Assembly: GCF_900106515.1 (NCBI RefSeq)
Contig: NZ_FNWF01000002.1
Location: 30,001 to 94,000, forward strand
Direction: 5' to 3'
Length of the DNA: 64,000 nt
Origin: Peptoniphilus lacydonensis
Lineage (GTDB): Bacteria; Bacillota; Clostridia; Tissierellales; Peptoniphilaceae
Shown: positions 23,423 to 33,861 of the stretch, piece by piece
Numbering within the stretch: the stretch's first letter is position 1
Layout: each line of letters begins with the position of its first letter
The notes under the pieces: generated by a model
Databases searched by the model: none
Seen by the model: only the letters and a program-made list of their open reading frames with translations
Told to the model about the DNA's origin: nothing
Position numbers and translations under genes: made by a program

Positions 23423-25255
23423 ATGAAGGTACTTGGAGTTACAACAACTAGAGAAGTATACATTGGATCAAAAGAAAAAAATTTTAGAAATAATGAATTT
23501 TTAATAGTCGAAGATCCAGTTCAAGGGGATATTATCGGAGAAATTGTGGATTCAAAAACTTTTAATAGATTCATTCCTCTTGATATTGGTGGAGATTTTG
23601 TAGACAGTGATGTACTTACTTCACTTGGATCTATGGGTTATAATGTTGGAGATGAAACAGTTTATGTTGCAAAGCTTAGATTTTTCGAAGAACTTTTGTA
23701 TCCACCTATTACGGGAAGTGATTTGAGAACGCCAGAGTTTCATGAAATAAAAAACTTTTTGATTGATACATTGCCAAATAATTCCTTAATTTTAGGGTCA
23801 ATTAAAAATACAGATAATATTGCAAGTGACATGGATGATATCTACAAAAACTTGTTTCAAACTTTTGAAAATAATAAATTTTTAAAACAAAGAGAACTTC
23901 CTTATCTATTTGATTATAAGTCAATGCATCAATACCCTCATATTGGAGTTTTTGGAGGATCTGGAAGTGGAAAGTCCTTTGGACTTAGAGTCATTTTAGA
24001 AGAGCTTATGGAAATGGAAGTCCCTACCATTGTAATGGACCCTCATTATGAGATGGACTTTTCAAATAATTCAGAAATTTCAGAAAAAAATTATAATGAT
24101 AAATTTAAATGTCTTGAAATAGGAATAAACACAGGCATAAAATTTCAGGAGCTTCAAAATAGAGATTTGAAAAATCTTTTGAATGCAGCGTCTCCTTTGA
24201 CAGATTCAATGAAAAATGTAATTGATGTTATGTTGTCTAAAGGAGCAAGTTTTGATTCTTTTAAAAATAAATTGGAAATGCTTTTGGAAGGTCAAGAAAT
24301 TGGTTCAAGAGATAAAATAATTTCAGAAATTGCATCAGAACCTGATCCATCCAAACAAAAAAAACTTGAAAAAGTTTTAGATGTCTATGATAGATATGAT
24401 AAAACATGCAATTCTATGAGTGTGCGTGGAGTTTTGTGGAGACTTATTAATTTACAAAACGAAGGGATTTTTTCTCATAATATAGATGAACTTTTAGATT
24501 TATTGAAGAGAAAAAAACTTGTAGTGTTGCAAGGCTCAACTAGGATGATTAATGTATTTTCAACTTATTTACTGGCAAAATTATATTATTTAAGAAAAGA
24601 ATACAGAGATGAATTAAATAGAAATAATACGAAGGTAGATTATTTTCCTCCTTTTGTAATTATAACTGATGAAGCACATAATTTTGCTCCTAAGGGTTTT
24701 GATACACCTTCAAAAAGTATTTTGAGAGAAATTTCTCAAGAGGGAAGGAAATATGGAGTATTTTTAATTCTTGCTACTCAAAGACCTACTTTACTAGATG
24801 AAACAATTACAGCTCAGTTGAATACAAAATTAATCTTTAGAACAGTAAGGGCATCTGACATCGATACTATAAAAGAAGAAACAGATCTTTCTGTTGATGA
24901 AACAAAAAGACTACCGTATTTAAGTTCAGGGGATGTGTTTGTATCATCAGCTAAAAAGGGGAGGACTTCTTTTGTCAGAATCAGAGCGGCAAACACAGTT
25001 TCACCTCATACAGAAAATCCTTTTGATGAACTTACAAGCCATGATAATAAGGAATTTGAAGAGTTTTTTATAAATATAAAAGATTTTCTGCCAATTGATA
25101 CTTCTAATTTAAATTCAATTTTAATTAATTATAATAAAAAAACTGGAGAAAATTTGTCTTATGATGATATGAAAAATAAATTAGAAGAAGTTTGCAATAG
25201 AGAATATATTGAAAAAGAAGAAACTTTTTTAGGTGAAATGTATAAAATTAAATAA
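23423..25255 (+). CDS. herA: HerA-type DNA translocase ATPase
   Basis: 610 residues. N-terminal HAS-barrel-like beta domain (about 1-90), then a FtsK/HerA-type ATPase: Walker A GVFGGSGSGKS (about 177-187), Walker B VIITDEAHN (about 412-420), and ILATQRP with the arginine region LIFRTVR. It forms a hexamer that pumps DNA to its NurA partner. AGGAGG before ATG 23423. The following terminator ends the operon. HerA-NurA pairs are core in archaea and scattered in bacteria, where some act in DNA repair and some in phage defence. Confidence 0.9.
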   Translation: MKVLGVTTTREVYIGSKEKNFRNNEFLIVEDPVQGDIIGEIVDSKTFNRFIPLDIGGDFVDSDVLTSLGSMGYNVGDETVYVAKLRFFEELLYPPITGSDLRTPEFHEIKNFLIDTLPNNSLILGSIKNTDNIASDMDDIYKNLFQTFENNKFLKQRELPYLFDYKSMHQYPHIGVFGGSGSGKSFGLRVILEELMEMEVPTIVMDPHYEMDFSNNSEISEKNYNDKFKCLEIGINTGIKFQELQNRDLKNLLNAASPLTDSMKNVIDVMLSKGASFDSFKNKLEMLLEGQEIGSRDKIISEIASEPDPSKQKKLEKVLDVYDRYDKTCNSMSVRGVLWRLINLQNEGIFSHNIDELLDLLKRKKLVVLQGSTRMINVFSTYLLAKLYYLRKEYRDELNRNNTKVDYFPPFVIITDEAHNFAPKGFDTPSKSILREISQEGRKYGVFLILATQRPTLLDETITAQLNTKLIFRTVRASDIDTIKEETDLSVDETKRLPYLSSGDVFVSSAKKGRTSFVRIRAANTVSPHTENPFDELTSHDNKEFEEFFINIKDFLPIDTSNLNSILINYNKKTGENLSYDDMKNKLEEVCNREYIEKEETFLGEMYKIK

Positions 25256-25264
25256 AAAAATAAG

Positions 25265-25296
25265 ACTGATCCATTAGAAATTTGGATCAGTTTTTT
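25265..25296. terminator. Bidirectional terminator after herA
   Basis: ACTGATCCA (25265-25273) pairs with TGGATCAGT (25283-25291), then TTTTTT. An A-run on the left lets it also end the minus-strand GIY-YIG transcript. Confidence 0.85.
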
Positions 25297-25304
25297 AGTA
25301 ATAT

Positions 25305-25604
25305 TTATAAGTTTTCTTTTCTTCTTTTATAATTATCATATAAGTTTTGAAGCTTTAAAGTTTTATTTATGATTTTTATTTTTGTACTTCGTTTAAGCGT
25401 TTTTATAAAATATTCTTTTTTTAGAGCATCAGATTTGTCTTTACATTTTTCAGTAAAAACCATTTTTACAGGAAGTCTTGAAGAAGTATATTTTGATGCT
25501 TTCCCACTACTGTGAGATTTTAATCTTTTTTCTAAATCATTTGTATAGCCTGTATAAAAAGTTTTGTCGCTACATTCTAAAATATATACATAAGAATCTT
25601 TCAT
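25305..25604 (-). CDS. GIY-YIG nuclease family protein (UPF0213)
   Basis: 99 residues from ATG at 25604; the longer frame upstream lies in the recX end and lacks an SD. The motif VYILECSDKTFYTGYTNDLE gives the GIY-YIG strands (as YIL and YTG), with catalytic Arg in LEKRLKSH, and the conserved Glu and Lys around LKKEYFIKTLKR. The UPF0213/YhbQ family has nuclease-like folds with uncertain role in DNA repair. Adjacent to and downstream of recX, one transcript. Confidence 0.85.
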   Translation of the reverse strand: MKDSYVYILECSDKTFYTGYTNDLEKRLKSHSSGKASKYTSSRLPVKMVFTEKCKDKSDALKKEYFIKTLKRSTKIKIINKTLKLQNLYDNYKRRKENL

Positions 25605-25605
25605 T

Positions 25606-26211
25606 TTAATACACCAAATAATTTTCAATTGCAAGATTTATAATTTCAAATTCAAAACCTCGCCCTTGAAGGTACTTTTTTGCAGAATTTATTTTTTTTA
25701 AATCCTTTTCGTCTTTTTCTATTTTTTTCTCTAAGAGATTAAGAGCATTTTCAAGCTCTAACTTATAATCGTAATCAGACATAATATCCTCTATAATATC
25801 ATTTTTTATTCCCTTAGATTTAAGCATATATATTGTTTTTATTTTTCCATATTTTTTAAGATTTTGAGAATCTTTAATATATCTTGTAGCATAATCCTTG
25901 TCATTTAGATATTTTTTTTCTTTTAATATTGGAATTATTAAGTCAATAATATCTTGAGAGATTTCTTTTTTATAAAGATGATCAACTAGTTGTTTTTCTG
26001 TTTTATTTCTCTGTAAAAATTTATAAGATAAAAAAAGAGCTTGTGATTTTGCATCTTCAAATTTTAAAATTTCATAAAAATCATCTGGTACTTCTTGTCC
26101 TTTGTATAATCCAAATTTAACTAATGTGTCTTCAGAAATATATAAATCTCTAGAATTATCAAAAGTAATATGAAATTTTTTCTTTTCAAAACTAATATTT
26201 GATACAATCAT
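25606..26211 (-). CDS. recX: Regulatory protein RecX
   Basis: 201 residues, made of three-helix repeats. RecX binds RecA filaments and limits their activity. Motifs: SQALFLSYKFLQRNKTEKQL (about 54-73), KKYLNDKDYATRYIKDS, MLKSKGIKNDIIEDI. SD GGTGATAAA precedes ATG. It overlaps the end region of a GIY-YIG gene and is divergent from the FHA operon. recA is 37 kb away in the same window. Confidence 0.9.
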   Translation of the reverse strand: MIVSNISFEKKKFHITFDNSRDLYISEDTLVKFGLYKGQEVPDDFYEILKFEDAKSQALFLSYKFLQRNKTEKQLVDHLYKKEISQDIIDLIIPILKEKKYLNDKDYATRYIKDSQNLKKYGKIKTIYMLKSKGIKNDIIEDIMSDYDYKLELENALNLLEKKIEKDEKDLKKINSAKKYLQGRGFEFEIINLAIENYLVY

Positions 26212-26328
26212 TTTATCACCAAATTCATTCTAACATAAAAGTGCTATATTTATCGAGTCTAACAAAATGTGGAAAATTAATATCAAAAAGTATATAATTA
26301 TATAGAGTTTAAAAGTGAGAGGTGTTAT

Positions 26329-26769
26329 ATGTTTGAATTAATCTCCCAAATATTGAGATATATATTTATAATTTTAATCTATCTTTTTATATTTAGTATT
26401 TTAAGACTTATGTATCTTGATATAAAAAACATTACAAACAGAGGGGATTCTCTTGATGATGCTTATTTAAAAGTAGTAAATAGACTTGACTCTTTGAATT
26501 TTAAGATGCAGGAATATTATGTTATAGATGATAATATGACTCTTGGAAGAAGTTCAAAAAATGATATTGTAATAAAGGATAAATTTGTTAGTAAAAATCA
26601 TTTAAAAATTATTGTGAAAAACCAAGGATATTATATTGAGGACTTGGGTTCTGCAAATGGAACTTTTTTAAATGGTATGCAAGTTGATCCAAATGAATTA
26701 ATTGAACTTCAAAATAATGATAAAATTGGTGTAGGTTTTATTCAATTTATATTTGTAGATAAAAGGTGA
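26329..26769 (+). CDS. Membrane-anchored FHA domain protein
   Basis: 146 residues. One N-terminal helix (about 7-28) anchors it, and an FHA domain follows (about 62-145). Phosphothreonine-binding residues are present: LGRSSKNDIVI with Gly-Arg, SKNHLKII with Ser and His, and LGSANGTFLNG with Asn. It should bind a phosphothreonine protein at the membrane. It is followed by rodA/ftsW and PBP genes, as FHA proteins are in actinobacterial cell-wall operons. No Ser/Thr kinase gene is nearby. A TATAAT box at 26293-26298 may start this operon. Confidence 0.88.
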   Translation: MFELISQILRYIFIILIYLFIFSILRLMYLDIKNITNRGDSLDDAYLKVVNRLDSLNFKMQEYYVIDDNMTLGRSSKNDIVIKDKFVSKNHLKIIVKNQGYYIEDLGSANGTFLNGMQVDPNELIELQNNDKIGVGFIQFIFVDKR

Positions 26770-26773
26770 AATT

Positions 26774-28042
26774 GTGTTTGATGTTATTTTAAAAAATCGC
26801 AAGCCTAGAAATCTTCTTTTAATTTTTGAAATTTTAAGTATTTTACTTTTGTTTTCTTATAACAATAATAATGTAGACAGATACATAGTTATTTTATTTG
26901 TGGGCTTGATTTTAATTGTTTATATTTCCAATTTAGTTTTGGGAAAAGTTTCTTCTGGAGATAACTATATATTTTTAATAGTGTCTATGCTTCTAAGTTT
27001 AGGTATTATTACAATTTACAGGCTTTCTCCAAAACTTGGACTAAGACAACTTATTTGGGTATTGGCAGGTATATTAGTATTTTATTTAACTTATTTCGCA
27101 ATAAGAGCTATGAGAAGACTTGAATATATGACAGGACTTTATTTAGGACTTTCTATTATTTTTTTTATAATTACTCTTATTTTTGCACCAGATAAATACG
27201 GATCAAAAAACTGGATTGAACTTTCTGAAGGAGTGACAATTCAGCTTTCAGAATTTACAAAAATCTTAATTATATTTTTAATTGCTTCTTTTTACACAAC
27301 TTTCCAAACAAGACTTAAAAAATTAAATTATAAGCACACTTCATATTACTTAATGGCAGTAATATATATTTTTGTGGGATTTTTGTTTATACAAAGAGAT
27401 CTTGGAACTGCTGTTATTTTTGTTGCAATTTATACTTTAATTCAATATGTATATGATGAAGATAGGACTTCTCTTTTAGTAAATATTGGTCTTATGTTAA
27501 TAGGAGGAGTTGCAGGTTATTTTTTATTTTCACATGTTAGAAATAGAGTTGATATATGGCTTAATCCTTGGACGGCAGATAAAGTTATAAATAGTGCAAG
27601 ACAAATTGTGCAGTCTCTTTTTGGGATTGGTGAAGGTGGATTTTTTGGACAAGGGATTGGTCTAGGTTATCCTAAACAAATTACACTTGCACATTCAGAT
27701 GTGATTTTTTCTGCAATTTGTGAAGAAATGGGAATACTAACAGGTATAGGAATTATTATGCTTTATATGCTATTAGTGTATAGAGCGATAAAAATTGCAC
27801 TAAATCAAGAATATTTATTTTATAGAATTTTAGCTCTTTCTGTTGCAATTTTATTTACAGTTCAAGTATTTTTAAATGTAGGGGGAGTAATAAAACTTAT
27901 TCCTATGACAGGGCTTACACTTCCTTTTGTTTCTTATGGAGGTAGCTCAATGATTTCAAGTTTTATTGCACTTGGAATTCTTCAAGTAACAAGTGAAGAT
28001 TTGTCCTATAAGTATGATAGGGGAATTGATAATGAAGAATAA
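26774..28042 (+). CDS. FtsW/RodA/SpoVE family peptidoglycan polymerase
   Basis: 422 residues, GTG start, about ten membrane helices. SEDS protein that polymerises glycan strands from lipid II. The segment KNWIELSEGVTIQLSEFTKI contains the Trp and Ser/Glu seen in the family. ALFG-like GEGGFFGQGIGLGYPKQ and LPFVSYGGSSMI near the C-terminus are typical. It pairs with the overlapping class B PBP. Division or elongation role cannot be told from sequence. Confidence 0.93.
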   Translation: MFDVILKNRKPRNLLLIFEILSILLLFSYNNNNVDRYIVILFVGLILIVYISNLVLGKVSSGDNYIFLIVSMLLSLGIITIYRLSPKLGLRQLIWVLAGILVFYLTYFAIRAMRRLEYMTGLYLGLSIIFFIITLIFAPDKYGSKNWIELSEGVTIQLSEFTKILIIFLIASFYTTFQTRLKKLNYKHTSYYLMAVIYIFVGFLFIQRDLGTAVIFVAIYTLIQYVYDEDRTSLLVNIGLMLIGGVAGYFLFSHVRNRVDIWLNPWTADKVINSARQIVQSLFGIGEGGFFGQGIGLGYPKQITLAHSDVIFSAICEEMGILTGIGIIMLYMLLVYRAIKIALNQEYLFYRILALSVAILFTVQVFLNVGGVIKLIPMTGLTLPFVSYGGSSMISSFIALGILQVTSEDLSYKYDRGIDNEE

Positions 28043-29474
28043 AGACAATAAAAGAATTTTAGTCCTTCTGGTTTTTTTAATAATTTTGTTAGTTGCACCA
28101 ATTGTATATTTAACTTATTTTACAGTTTTTAAAGCAGAGGATATAATTAACCATCCTGCTAATAGAAGAAGTGAACTTAGGGAAAATTCTGTAAAAAGAG
28201 GCACTATCTATGATAGAAATCATGAAGTTTTAGCATATTCTAATGGAGAAAAATATAATTATCACAGAATATATAACTATCCTGTTATTTATTCTCATAT
28301 AATTGGATATTCTGACAAAATAGTAGATAAGTATGGACTTGAAAAAGAAATGAATAACTATTTAGTTGGAAAAGAAGGTTCAAAATTTTTAAAAACAATG
28401 AAATCTGTTGTAAATAAAAATTATGATCCATATACTGGTGATGATGTAACACTTACTACTGATACTAATTTACAGGAAAAAACTAGATTAGTATTGTCTA
28501 ATAAATCTGATAAGGGATCAGTCGTCATTATGAATCCAAAAACTGGAGAAATTCTTTCTATGGTTTCTCTTCCAGATTTTAATTCACAAAATATTGCAAA
28601 AGATATGCAGTCTATTAATGAGGCAAATAATGGAGCTCTCTTTAATAGTTCAACTAAGGGGAAATTTGCTCCAGGTTCTGTTTATAAGATAATAACTACT
28701 ACTGCAATTTTAGAATCAGGTATTTCACAAAAATACACTGATGAAGGTGTTGAAAAAATTGATAATGGTCGTGAATTTAGAAATGCAGGAAATAAAACCT
28801 ATGGAAGAGTGGATTTAAAAAAGGCTTTTACAAATTCTCTAAACACTTATTTCGTAAGAAAATCTGTTGATATGGGCATCGATGTAATGGCTGAAGTGTC
28901 AGAGAGATATATGGTAAATAAAAAAGTTGATTTTGAGCTTCCACTTGAAACATCAACTTGGGACTATAAGAGAAATGGATTTGATAGAACTGCCCTTGGA
29001 GCAGCAGGAATTGGCCATGATACTCTTTTGGTTACACCACTTGAAATGTGCATGGTAGCATCTACAATTGCAAATGATGGTGTTATGATGCAACCGCATA
29101 TTGTAAAAAGAGTTGATTCTTCTGATGGGAAAAATGTTCTTAGAAATACTCCAACTGTTTTAAGTGAAGTAACATCAAAAGAAAATGCAGACCAAATAAC
29201 AAAATATATGATAAATGTAGTTAATAATGGTACTGGAACTGAAGCTTATGTATCAGGGATAAAGGTTGCAGGTAAAACTGGTACAGCTCAACTTGATCTT
29301 AAAGAAGGAACTAACAATGCTTGGTTTGTTGGATTTGCCCCAGCAGATGATCCGCAAGTTGCCATAGCTGTTGTAATTCCTAATATTAAAGATTATGGTT
29401 CACAAGCTGCGGCACCAATTGCTGGAGAGTTACTTAAGTATGCAGTTAATAATTTACAAATTGAAGAAGAGTGA
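28032..29474 (+). CDS. Class B penicillin-binding protein (transpeptidase)
   Basis: 480 residues from ATG 28032, 11 bases inside the ftsW end; an upstream start in that frame lacks an SD. N-terminal anchor (about 8-30). Transpeptidase motifs: SxxK in APGSVYKI (about residue 220), SxN in NSLNTYF and KTG in GKTGTAQL. The short N-terminal domain resembles actinobacterial PbpA. It cross-links peptidoglycan with its SEDS partner. Located outside the membrane. Confidence 0.92.
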   Translation: MKNKDNKRILVLLVFLIILLVAPIVYLTYFTVFKAEDIINHPANRRSELRENSVKRGTIYDRNHEVLAYSNGEKYNYHRIYNYPVIYSHIIGYSDKIVDKYGLEKEMNNYLVGKEGSKFLKTMKSVVNKNYDPYTGDDVTLTTDTNLQEKTRLVLSNKSDKGSVVIMNPKTGEILSMVSLPDFNSQNIAKDMQSINEANNGALFNSSTKGKFAPGSVYKIITTTAILESGISQKYTDEGVEKIDNGREFRNAGNKTYGRVDLKKAFTNSLNTYFVRKSVDMGIDVMAEVSERYMVNKKVDFELPLETSTWDYKRNGFDRTALGAAGIGHDTLLVTPLEMCMVASTIANDGVMMQPHIVKRVDSSDGKNVLRNTPTVLSEVTSKENADQITKYMINVVNNGTGTEAYVSGIKVAGKTGTAQLDLKEGTNNAWFVGFAPADDPQVAIAVVIPNIKDYGSQAAAPIAGELLKYAVNNLQIEEE

Positions 29475-29478
29475 TTAG

Positions 29479-30180
29479 ATGTTTAATGGTAAATTTGTAA
29501 CAGCTTTTGTAGCTGCAGCTGGTATGGGCAAAAGAATGAATATGGGAATAAATAAACAGTTTCTGACTATTGATAAAGTTCCTATTCTAGCACATACAAT
29601 AAAAAAAATAGAAAAATCTAAATATGTAGACTTTTTACTTCTAATTGTAAAAAAAAGTGATTTACCTTATGTTTATGATATTATTGAAAAACATAAAATA
29701 AATATAAATTATGCAATAGTATATGGTGGCAAAGAGAGGCAAGATTCTATAAATAATGGTCTTCTAAATATGCCGAAAAAAACTGATATAGTATTGACTC
29801 ACGATGGAGCAAGGCCATTTGTTTCAGTAGAAAAAATTGATGAAGCCATAGAAAATGTAATGGAAACTGGGGCCTGTGTGCTTGCAAATCCCGTAAAAGA
29901 TACTATTAAAGTTTCAACTGATGGAAAACTTGTCGATTACACTCCTAATAGAGATAAGTTATGGCAAGTTCAAACTCCTCAAGTTTTTAAAAAAGAAATA
30001 CTAATTCATGCGTATAAACAAGCATATACTGAAGGTTATTATGGAACAGACGACTGTTCTCTTGTCGAAAAAACAGGCGTAAAAGTAAAACTTATTTATA
30101 ATTCTTATGACAATATAAAAATTACAACTAGAGAAGATTTATCTATTGCAAATATACTTATTAAGAAGGTGAAAAGTTGA
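29479..30180 (+). CDS. ispD: 2-C-methyl-D-erythritol 4-phosphate cytidylyltransferase
   Basis: 233 residues. Third step of the MEP isoprenoid pathway, using CTP. The nucleotide loop [11 protein letters not shown] (about 13-23), [17 protein letters not shown] (about 111-119) and PVKDTIK match IspD. Overlaps ispF by a TTGA junction. ispG is also in the window, so the MEP pathway feeds undecaprenyl phosphate made by UppS. Confidence 0.95.
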   Translation: MFNGKFVTAFVAAAGMGKRMNMGINKQFLTIDKVPILAHTIKKIEKSKYVDFLLLIVKKSDLPYVYDIIEKHKININYAIVYGGKERQDSINNGLLNMPKKTDIVLTHDGARPFVSVEKIDEAIENVMETGACVLANPVKDTIKVSTDGKLVDYTPNRDKLWQVQTPQVFKKEILIHAYKQAYTEGYYGTDDCSLVEKTGVKVKLIYNSYDNIKITTREDLSIANILIKKVKS

Positions 30181-30653
30181 GAATAGGGATAGGATATGAT
30201 GTCCATAAGTTAGTCGAAAATAGGAAGTTAATAATAGGTGGAGTTAATATTCCTTATGTAAAAGGTCTTTTAGGCCATTCAGATGCAGATGTATTGATTC
30301 ACGCAATAATGGATTCTATATTAGGAGCTCTTGCACTTAAAGATATAGGTTACCATTTTCCAGATAGTGACAATGAATATAAAAATATTGATTCAAAAAT
30401 ATTATTAAAAAGAGTTTTTAAAATTATGAAAGAAAATAATTTTAAAATAGGAAATATTGATTCGGTAATTGCTTGTGAAAAACCAAAATTAGCACCATAC
30501 ATTGACTCAATGAGAAAAGTAATCGCAGACATTTTAAATACTGATGTAGAAAATATTTCAATAAAAGCAACAACAACAGAAAAAATGGGTTTTGTAGGAA
30601 GAGAAGAAGGAATATCTGCTGAAGCTATTTGTTTACTTGAAAGGGATGATTAG
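30177..30653 (+). CDS. ispF: 2-C-methyl-D-erythritol 2,4-cyclodiphosphate synthase
   Basis: 158 residues, TTG start overlapping the ispD stop. Makes the cyclic diphosphate of the MEP pathway. [11 protein letters not shown] holds Asp and His of the metal site, [16 protein letters not shown] the third His, and [17 protein letters not shown] binds the cytidine. Trimeric soluble enzyme, full length. It is followed within a few bases by the transaldolase gene. Confidence 0.95.
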   Translation: MRIGIGYDVHKLVENRKLIIGGVNIPYVKGLLGHSDADVLIHAIMDSILGALALKDIGYHFPDSDNEYKNIDSKILLKRVFKIMKENNFKIGNIDSVIACEKPKLAPYIDSMRKVIADILNTDVENISIKATTTEKMGFVGREEGISAEAICLLERDD

Positions 30654-31307
30654 ATGAAGTTTTTTATTGATACTGCTGATATTGAAGAAATTAGAGAAAT
30701 TAATTCATGGGGAGTTATTTCTGGAGTAACGACAAATCCAAGTTTAATAGCAAAAAATGGCGGAATATTTGAGGATGTTATTGAAGAAATTACAAAAATT
30801 GTAGATGGAGATATTTCAGCTGAAGTTATATCAACAGATTTAGATGGAATATTAAGAGAAGCAAGGAAACTTTCCAAAATTTCGAAAAATATTGTAGTTA
30901 AAATTCCAATGATTGAAGAGGGACTAAAAGCTGTTAAAATTTTGAAAGAAGAAGGCATAAGAACTAATGTGACCCTTGTTTTTTCCCTTTCTCAAGCAAT
31001 TTTAGCGGCAAATGCTGGAGCAACTTATGTCAGTCCCTTTATGGGAAGACTTGACGATATAGGTGATTCAGGAATAAAATTAGTAGAAGATATTTCTGAG
31101 GTATTTAAAAATTATAATTATGAAACAAAAATTATTGCAGCAAGTATTCGTCATATTAATCATGTAGAACTTGTTGCAAAAAGTGGTGCTGACATCGCTA
31201 CTATTCCATATAGAATTTTTAAAGAAATGATAAAACATAATTTGACAGATAGTGGACTTGAAAGATTTTTAGAAGATTTTAAAAATGTAAAGACAAAGGA
31301 GATATAG
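30654..31307 (+). CDS. Transaldolase/fructose-6-phosphate aldolase family (TalC-like)
   Basis: 217 residues, the short Fsa/TalC form. [13 protein letters not shown] and [14 protein letters not shown] open the barrel; Lys83 in VVKIPM is the Schiff-base lysine. [14 protein letters not shown] and KIIAASIRH are family marks. It shifts three-carbon units in the pentose phosphate route, or cleaves fructose 6-phosphate; sequence alone does not decide. Directly followed by glpX, so both serve sugar phosphates. Confidence 0.9.
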   Translation: MKFFIDTADIEEIREINSWGVISGVTTNPSLIAKNGGIFEDVIEEITKIVDGDISAEVISTDLDGILREARKLSKISKNIVVKIPMIEEGLKAVKILKEEGIRTNVTLVFSLSQAILAANAGATYVSPFMGRLDDIGDSGIKLVEDISEVFKNYNYETKIIAASIRHINHVELVAKSGADIATIPYRIFKEMIKHNLTDSGLERFLEDFKNVKTKEI

Positions 31308-31308
31308 T

Positions 31309-32274
31309 ATGGACAGAAATTTGGCATTAAATTTAGCAAGAGTAACTGAAGCAGCAGCACTTTCAGCTGGAAAGTGGTTAGGAAAAGGCGACAAGAATGC
31401 AGCTGATGGTGCTGCAGTTGATGCAATGAGAAGAATGTTTGATACGGTGGACATTGACGGAACTGTTGTTATTGGAGAAGGAGAAATCGATGAAGCTCCA
31501 ATGCTTTATATTGGAGAAAAAATCGGCACTAAAGTTGGAGAAGAACAAGTAGATATAGCAGTAGATCCAATTGATGGGACAAACTCGATTGCAAATGGAA
31601 TGGATAATTCTATTGCAGTTTTAGCAGTAGCTCCAAAGGGATGTTTACTTAATGCTCCGGATATATATATGGACAAAATTGCTTGTGGTCCTAAAGCAAA
31701 AGGACTTATCAAATTAGATGATTCTCCTACTGAAAATATTAAAAGAGTGGCAAGGGCTTTAAATAAAAATATTGATGATATAGTTGTAGCGGTGCTTGAT
31801 AGACCTAGACATGAAGAATTAATTAAAGAAATAATTTCTATTGGTGCAAGAGTTAAAAAGGTGTCTGATGGAGATGTTGTAACAGCAATAGAAACTTGTT
31901 ATGAAGATTCAGGAGTTGATCTTGTAATAGGTCGTGGCGGGGCTCCTGAAGGGGTAATTGCAGCAGCAGCTTTAAAATGTTTAGGTGGAGATTTCCAAGG
32001 AAGACTTCATCCAACTGATGAAAAACAAGAACAAAGATGTAGAGATTTAGATTCTGATTTAAATAAAATTTATTCTATTGAAGATTTAGTAAAGGGAAAT
32101 GAAGTTATTTTCTCTGTAACGGGGATTACTTCTGGAGAGATTCTTGAGGGGGTTAAATATTATGGAGATAATAAAGCTAAGACAGATACATTAGTACTTA
32201 GACTTCCAAGTGGAACACAAAGATTTATAAAATCTATTCATTCTTTAGATATGAAACCAGATTATGCAAAATGA
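31309..32274 (+). CDS. glpX: Class II fructose-1,6-bisphosphatase
   Basis: 321 residues, the gluconeogenic phosphatase of GlpX type. [16 protein letters not shown] and the metal core [20 protein letters not shown] are intact, and [15 protein letters not shown] fits. SD AAGGAGA before ATG. It ends overlapping the rho start (ATGATT). Cytoplasmic, Mn-dependent in the family. Confidence 0.95.
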   Translation: MDRNLALNLARVTEAAALSAGKWLGKGDKNAADGAAVDAMRRMFDTVDIDGTVVIGEGEIDEAPMLYIGEKIGTKVGEEQVDIAVDPIDGTNSIANGMDNSIAVLAVAPKGCLLNAPDIYMDKIACGPKAKGLIKLDDSPTENIKRVARALNKNIDDIVVAVLDRPRHEELIKEIISIGARVKKVSDGDVVTAIETCYEDSGVDLVIGRGGAPEGVIAAAALKCLGGDFQGRLHPTDEKQEQRCRDLDSDLNKIYSIEDLVKGNEVIFSVTGITSGEILEGVKYYGDNKAKTDTLVLRLPSGTQRFIKSIHSLDMKPDYAK

Positions 32275-33713
32275 TTATGAGTAATAATAATGAACTTAAA
32301 AATAAATCAAAAGAAGATTTAATAAGAATTTCTAAATCTTTAGGGTTAAAAAATGCAGATAGTTATGATTTAGAAGATTTAAAACATTATATTGTTAGAG
32401 GAGAATTACCTGAAAAAAATTTGAAAGATAAACCTGTAAATAGTTTAAAAGTTTCTGAACTTAGAAAAATTGCTAAAGAATATGGAATTGAAAAATCATA
32501 TAATTTAAAAAAAGATGAATTAATAGAACAAATTGAAGCACAAAGAGAAAGTGAGAAAATTAAGAATTTAGATCTTTCAAAAAATGCAGAGGAAACTCTT
32601 GAAAACATGGAGGATAAAAATTATGTAAGCGGAATATTGGAGCTTCATCAAGATGGCTATGGGTTTTTAAGGACTATTAATTATCTTCCAAGCGAAGAAG
32701 ATATTTATGTATCTCCATCACAAATTAGAAAATTTAAACTTAGAAATGGCGATGAAATACTTGGAATAAAATCACCGCCAAAAGATGGTGAGAATTTTAA
32801 TGCTTTGTTGTTTATAAAATCTGTCAATGGTGTTCATCCTTCAAAAATTTTAAATAGACCTTACTTTGATAACTTAACGCCAATTTATCCTAAGAAAAAA
32901 ATAATTTTAGAAACAAAAAAAGAAGATATCGCTATGAGGGTTATAGATCTATTGGCACCTGTTGGTCTCGGACAAAGAGGTCTTATAGTTTCACAACCCA
33001 AATCAGGGAAAACTACTCTTCTTAAAAAAATATCAAAATCAATAAATGAAAATTATCCCAACTTACATTTAATAGTTTTATTAGTTGATGAAAGACCTGA
33101 AGAAGTTACAGATATGAAAAGATCTGTAAATGGAGAAGTAATTTATTCGACTTTTGATGAAAACCCAAAAAATCATACTAGAGTCGCCGAAATGGTAATA
33201 GATAGAGCTAAAAGGTTAGTTGAAAATAAAGAAGACGTTGTTATACTTTTGGATTCATTAACAAGATTATCAAGAGCCTATAATCTTGTAACTCCAACAA
33301 GTGGAAAGACATTGTCTGGTGGTCTTGATCCTATGTCATTACACAAGCCTAAGAGATTTTTTGGTGCTGCTAGAAATGTTGAAGAAGGCGGAAGTTTAAC
33401 AATACTTGCTACGGCACTTGTTGATACAGGATCCAGAATGGATGACGTTATTTTTGAGGAATTTAAAGGTACTGGAAATATGGAACTTCATTTAAATAGG
33501 AAGCTTTCAGAAAAGAGAATTTTTCCTGCCATTGATGTTTTAAAATCAGGGACTAGGAAAGAAGAACTTATATTAACTAAAAAGGAACTCGAATTTAGTT
33601 ATAATTTTAGAAATAATTTAAATGAAGAAAATATAGAAGAAGTTACTGGTAATTTCTTAGACGAAATTTCAAAATCTAAGGATAATAAAACTTTTTTGAA
33701 TAAAAAATTTTGA
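32271..33713 (+). CDS. rho: Transcription termination factor Rho
   Basis: 480 residues; start at ATG 32271 or 32277, both close to the glpX stop. RNA helicase that ends transcription. Two SAP-like Rho_N parts occupy about 8-100 ([17 protein letters not shown] and [18 protein letters not shown]). The OB/CSD domain begins [16 protein letters not shown] (about 120-190). The ATPase core has P-loop [13 protein letters not shown] and [11 protein letters not shown], plus [10 protein letters not shown]. Duplicated SAP region is a little unusual. Confidence 0.95.
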   Translation: MIMSNNNELKNKSKEDLIRISKSLGLKNADSYDLEDLKHYIVRGELPEKNLKDKPVNSLKVSELRKIAKEYGIEKSYNLKKDELIEQIEAQRESEKIKNLDLSKNAEETLENMEDKNYVSGILELHQDGYGFLRTINYLPSEEDIYVSPSQIRKFKLRNGDEILGIKSPPKDGENFNALLFIKSVNGVHPSKILNRPYFDNLTPIYPKKKIILETKKEDIAMRVIDLLAPVGLGQRGLIVSQPKSGKTTLLKKISKSINENYPNLHLIVLLVDERPEEVTDMKRSVNGEVIYSTFDENPKNHTRVAEMVIDRAKRLVENKEDVVILLDSLTRLSRAYNLVTPTSGKTLSGGLDPMSLHKPKRFFGAARNVEEGGSLTILATALVDTGSRMDDVIFEEFKGTGNMELHLNRKLSEKRIFPAIDVLKSGTRKEELILTKKELEFSYNFRNNLNEENIEEVTGNFLDEISKSKDNKTFLNKKF

Positions 33714-33792
33714 GATAATATTCATAAGAATTTCTTTAAATGTTGAATTATAGAGAAAATTATTGTATAATATCTTAGAAAAATAAATAATT

Positions 33793-33861
33793 TTGTATTA
33801 TAGTAAAAATTATGTTATAATATAAAAATTGAGTTATAAAATAGTTTAAGGGGGCTAAATA
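33793..33861 (+). promoter_or_regulatory. Promoter of rpmE
   Basis: TTGTAT (33793-33798), 17 bases, TATAAT (33816-33821). A further AT-rich stretch and AAGGGGG SD lead to the rpmE ATG at 33862. Confidence 0.6.
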
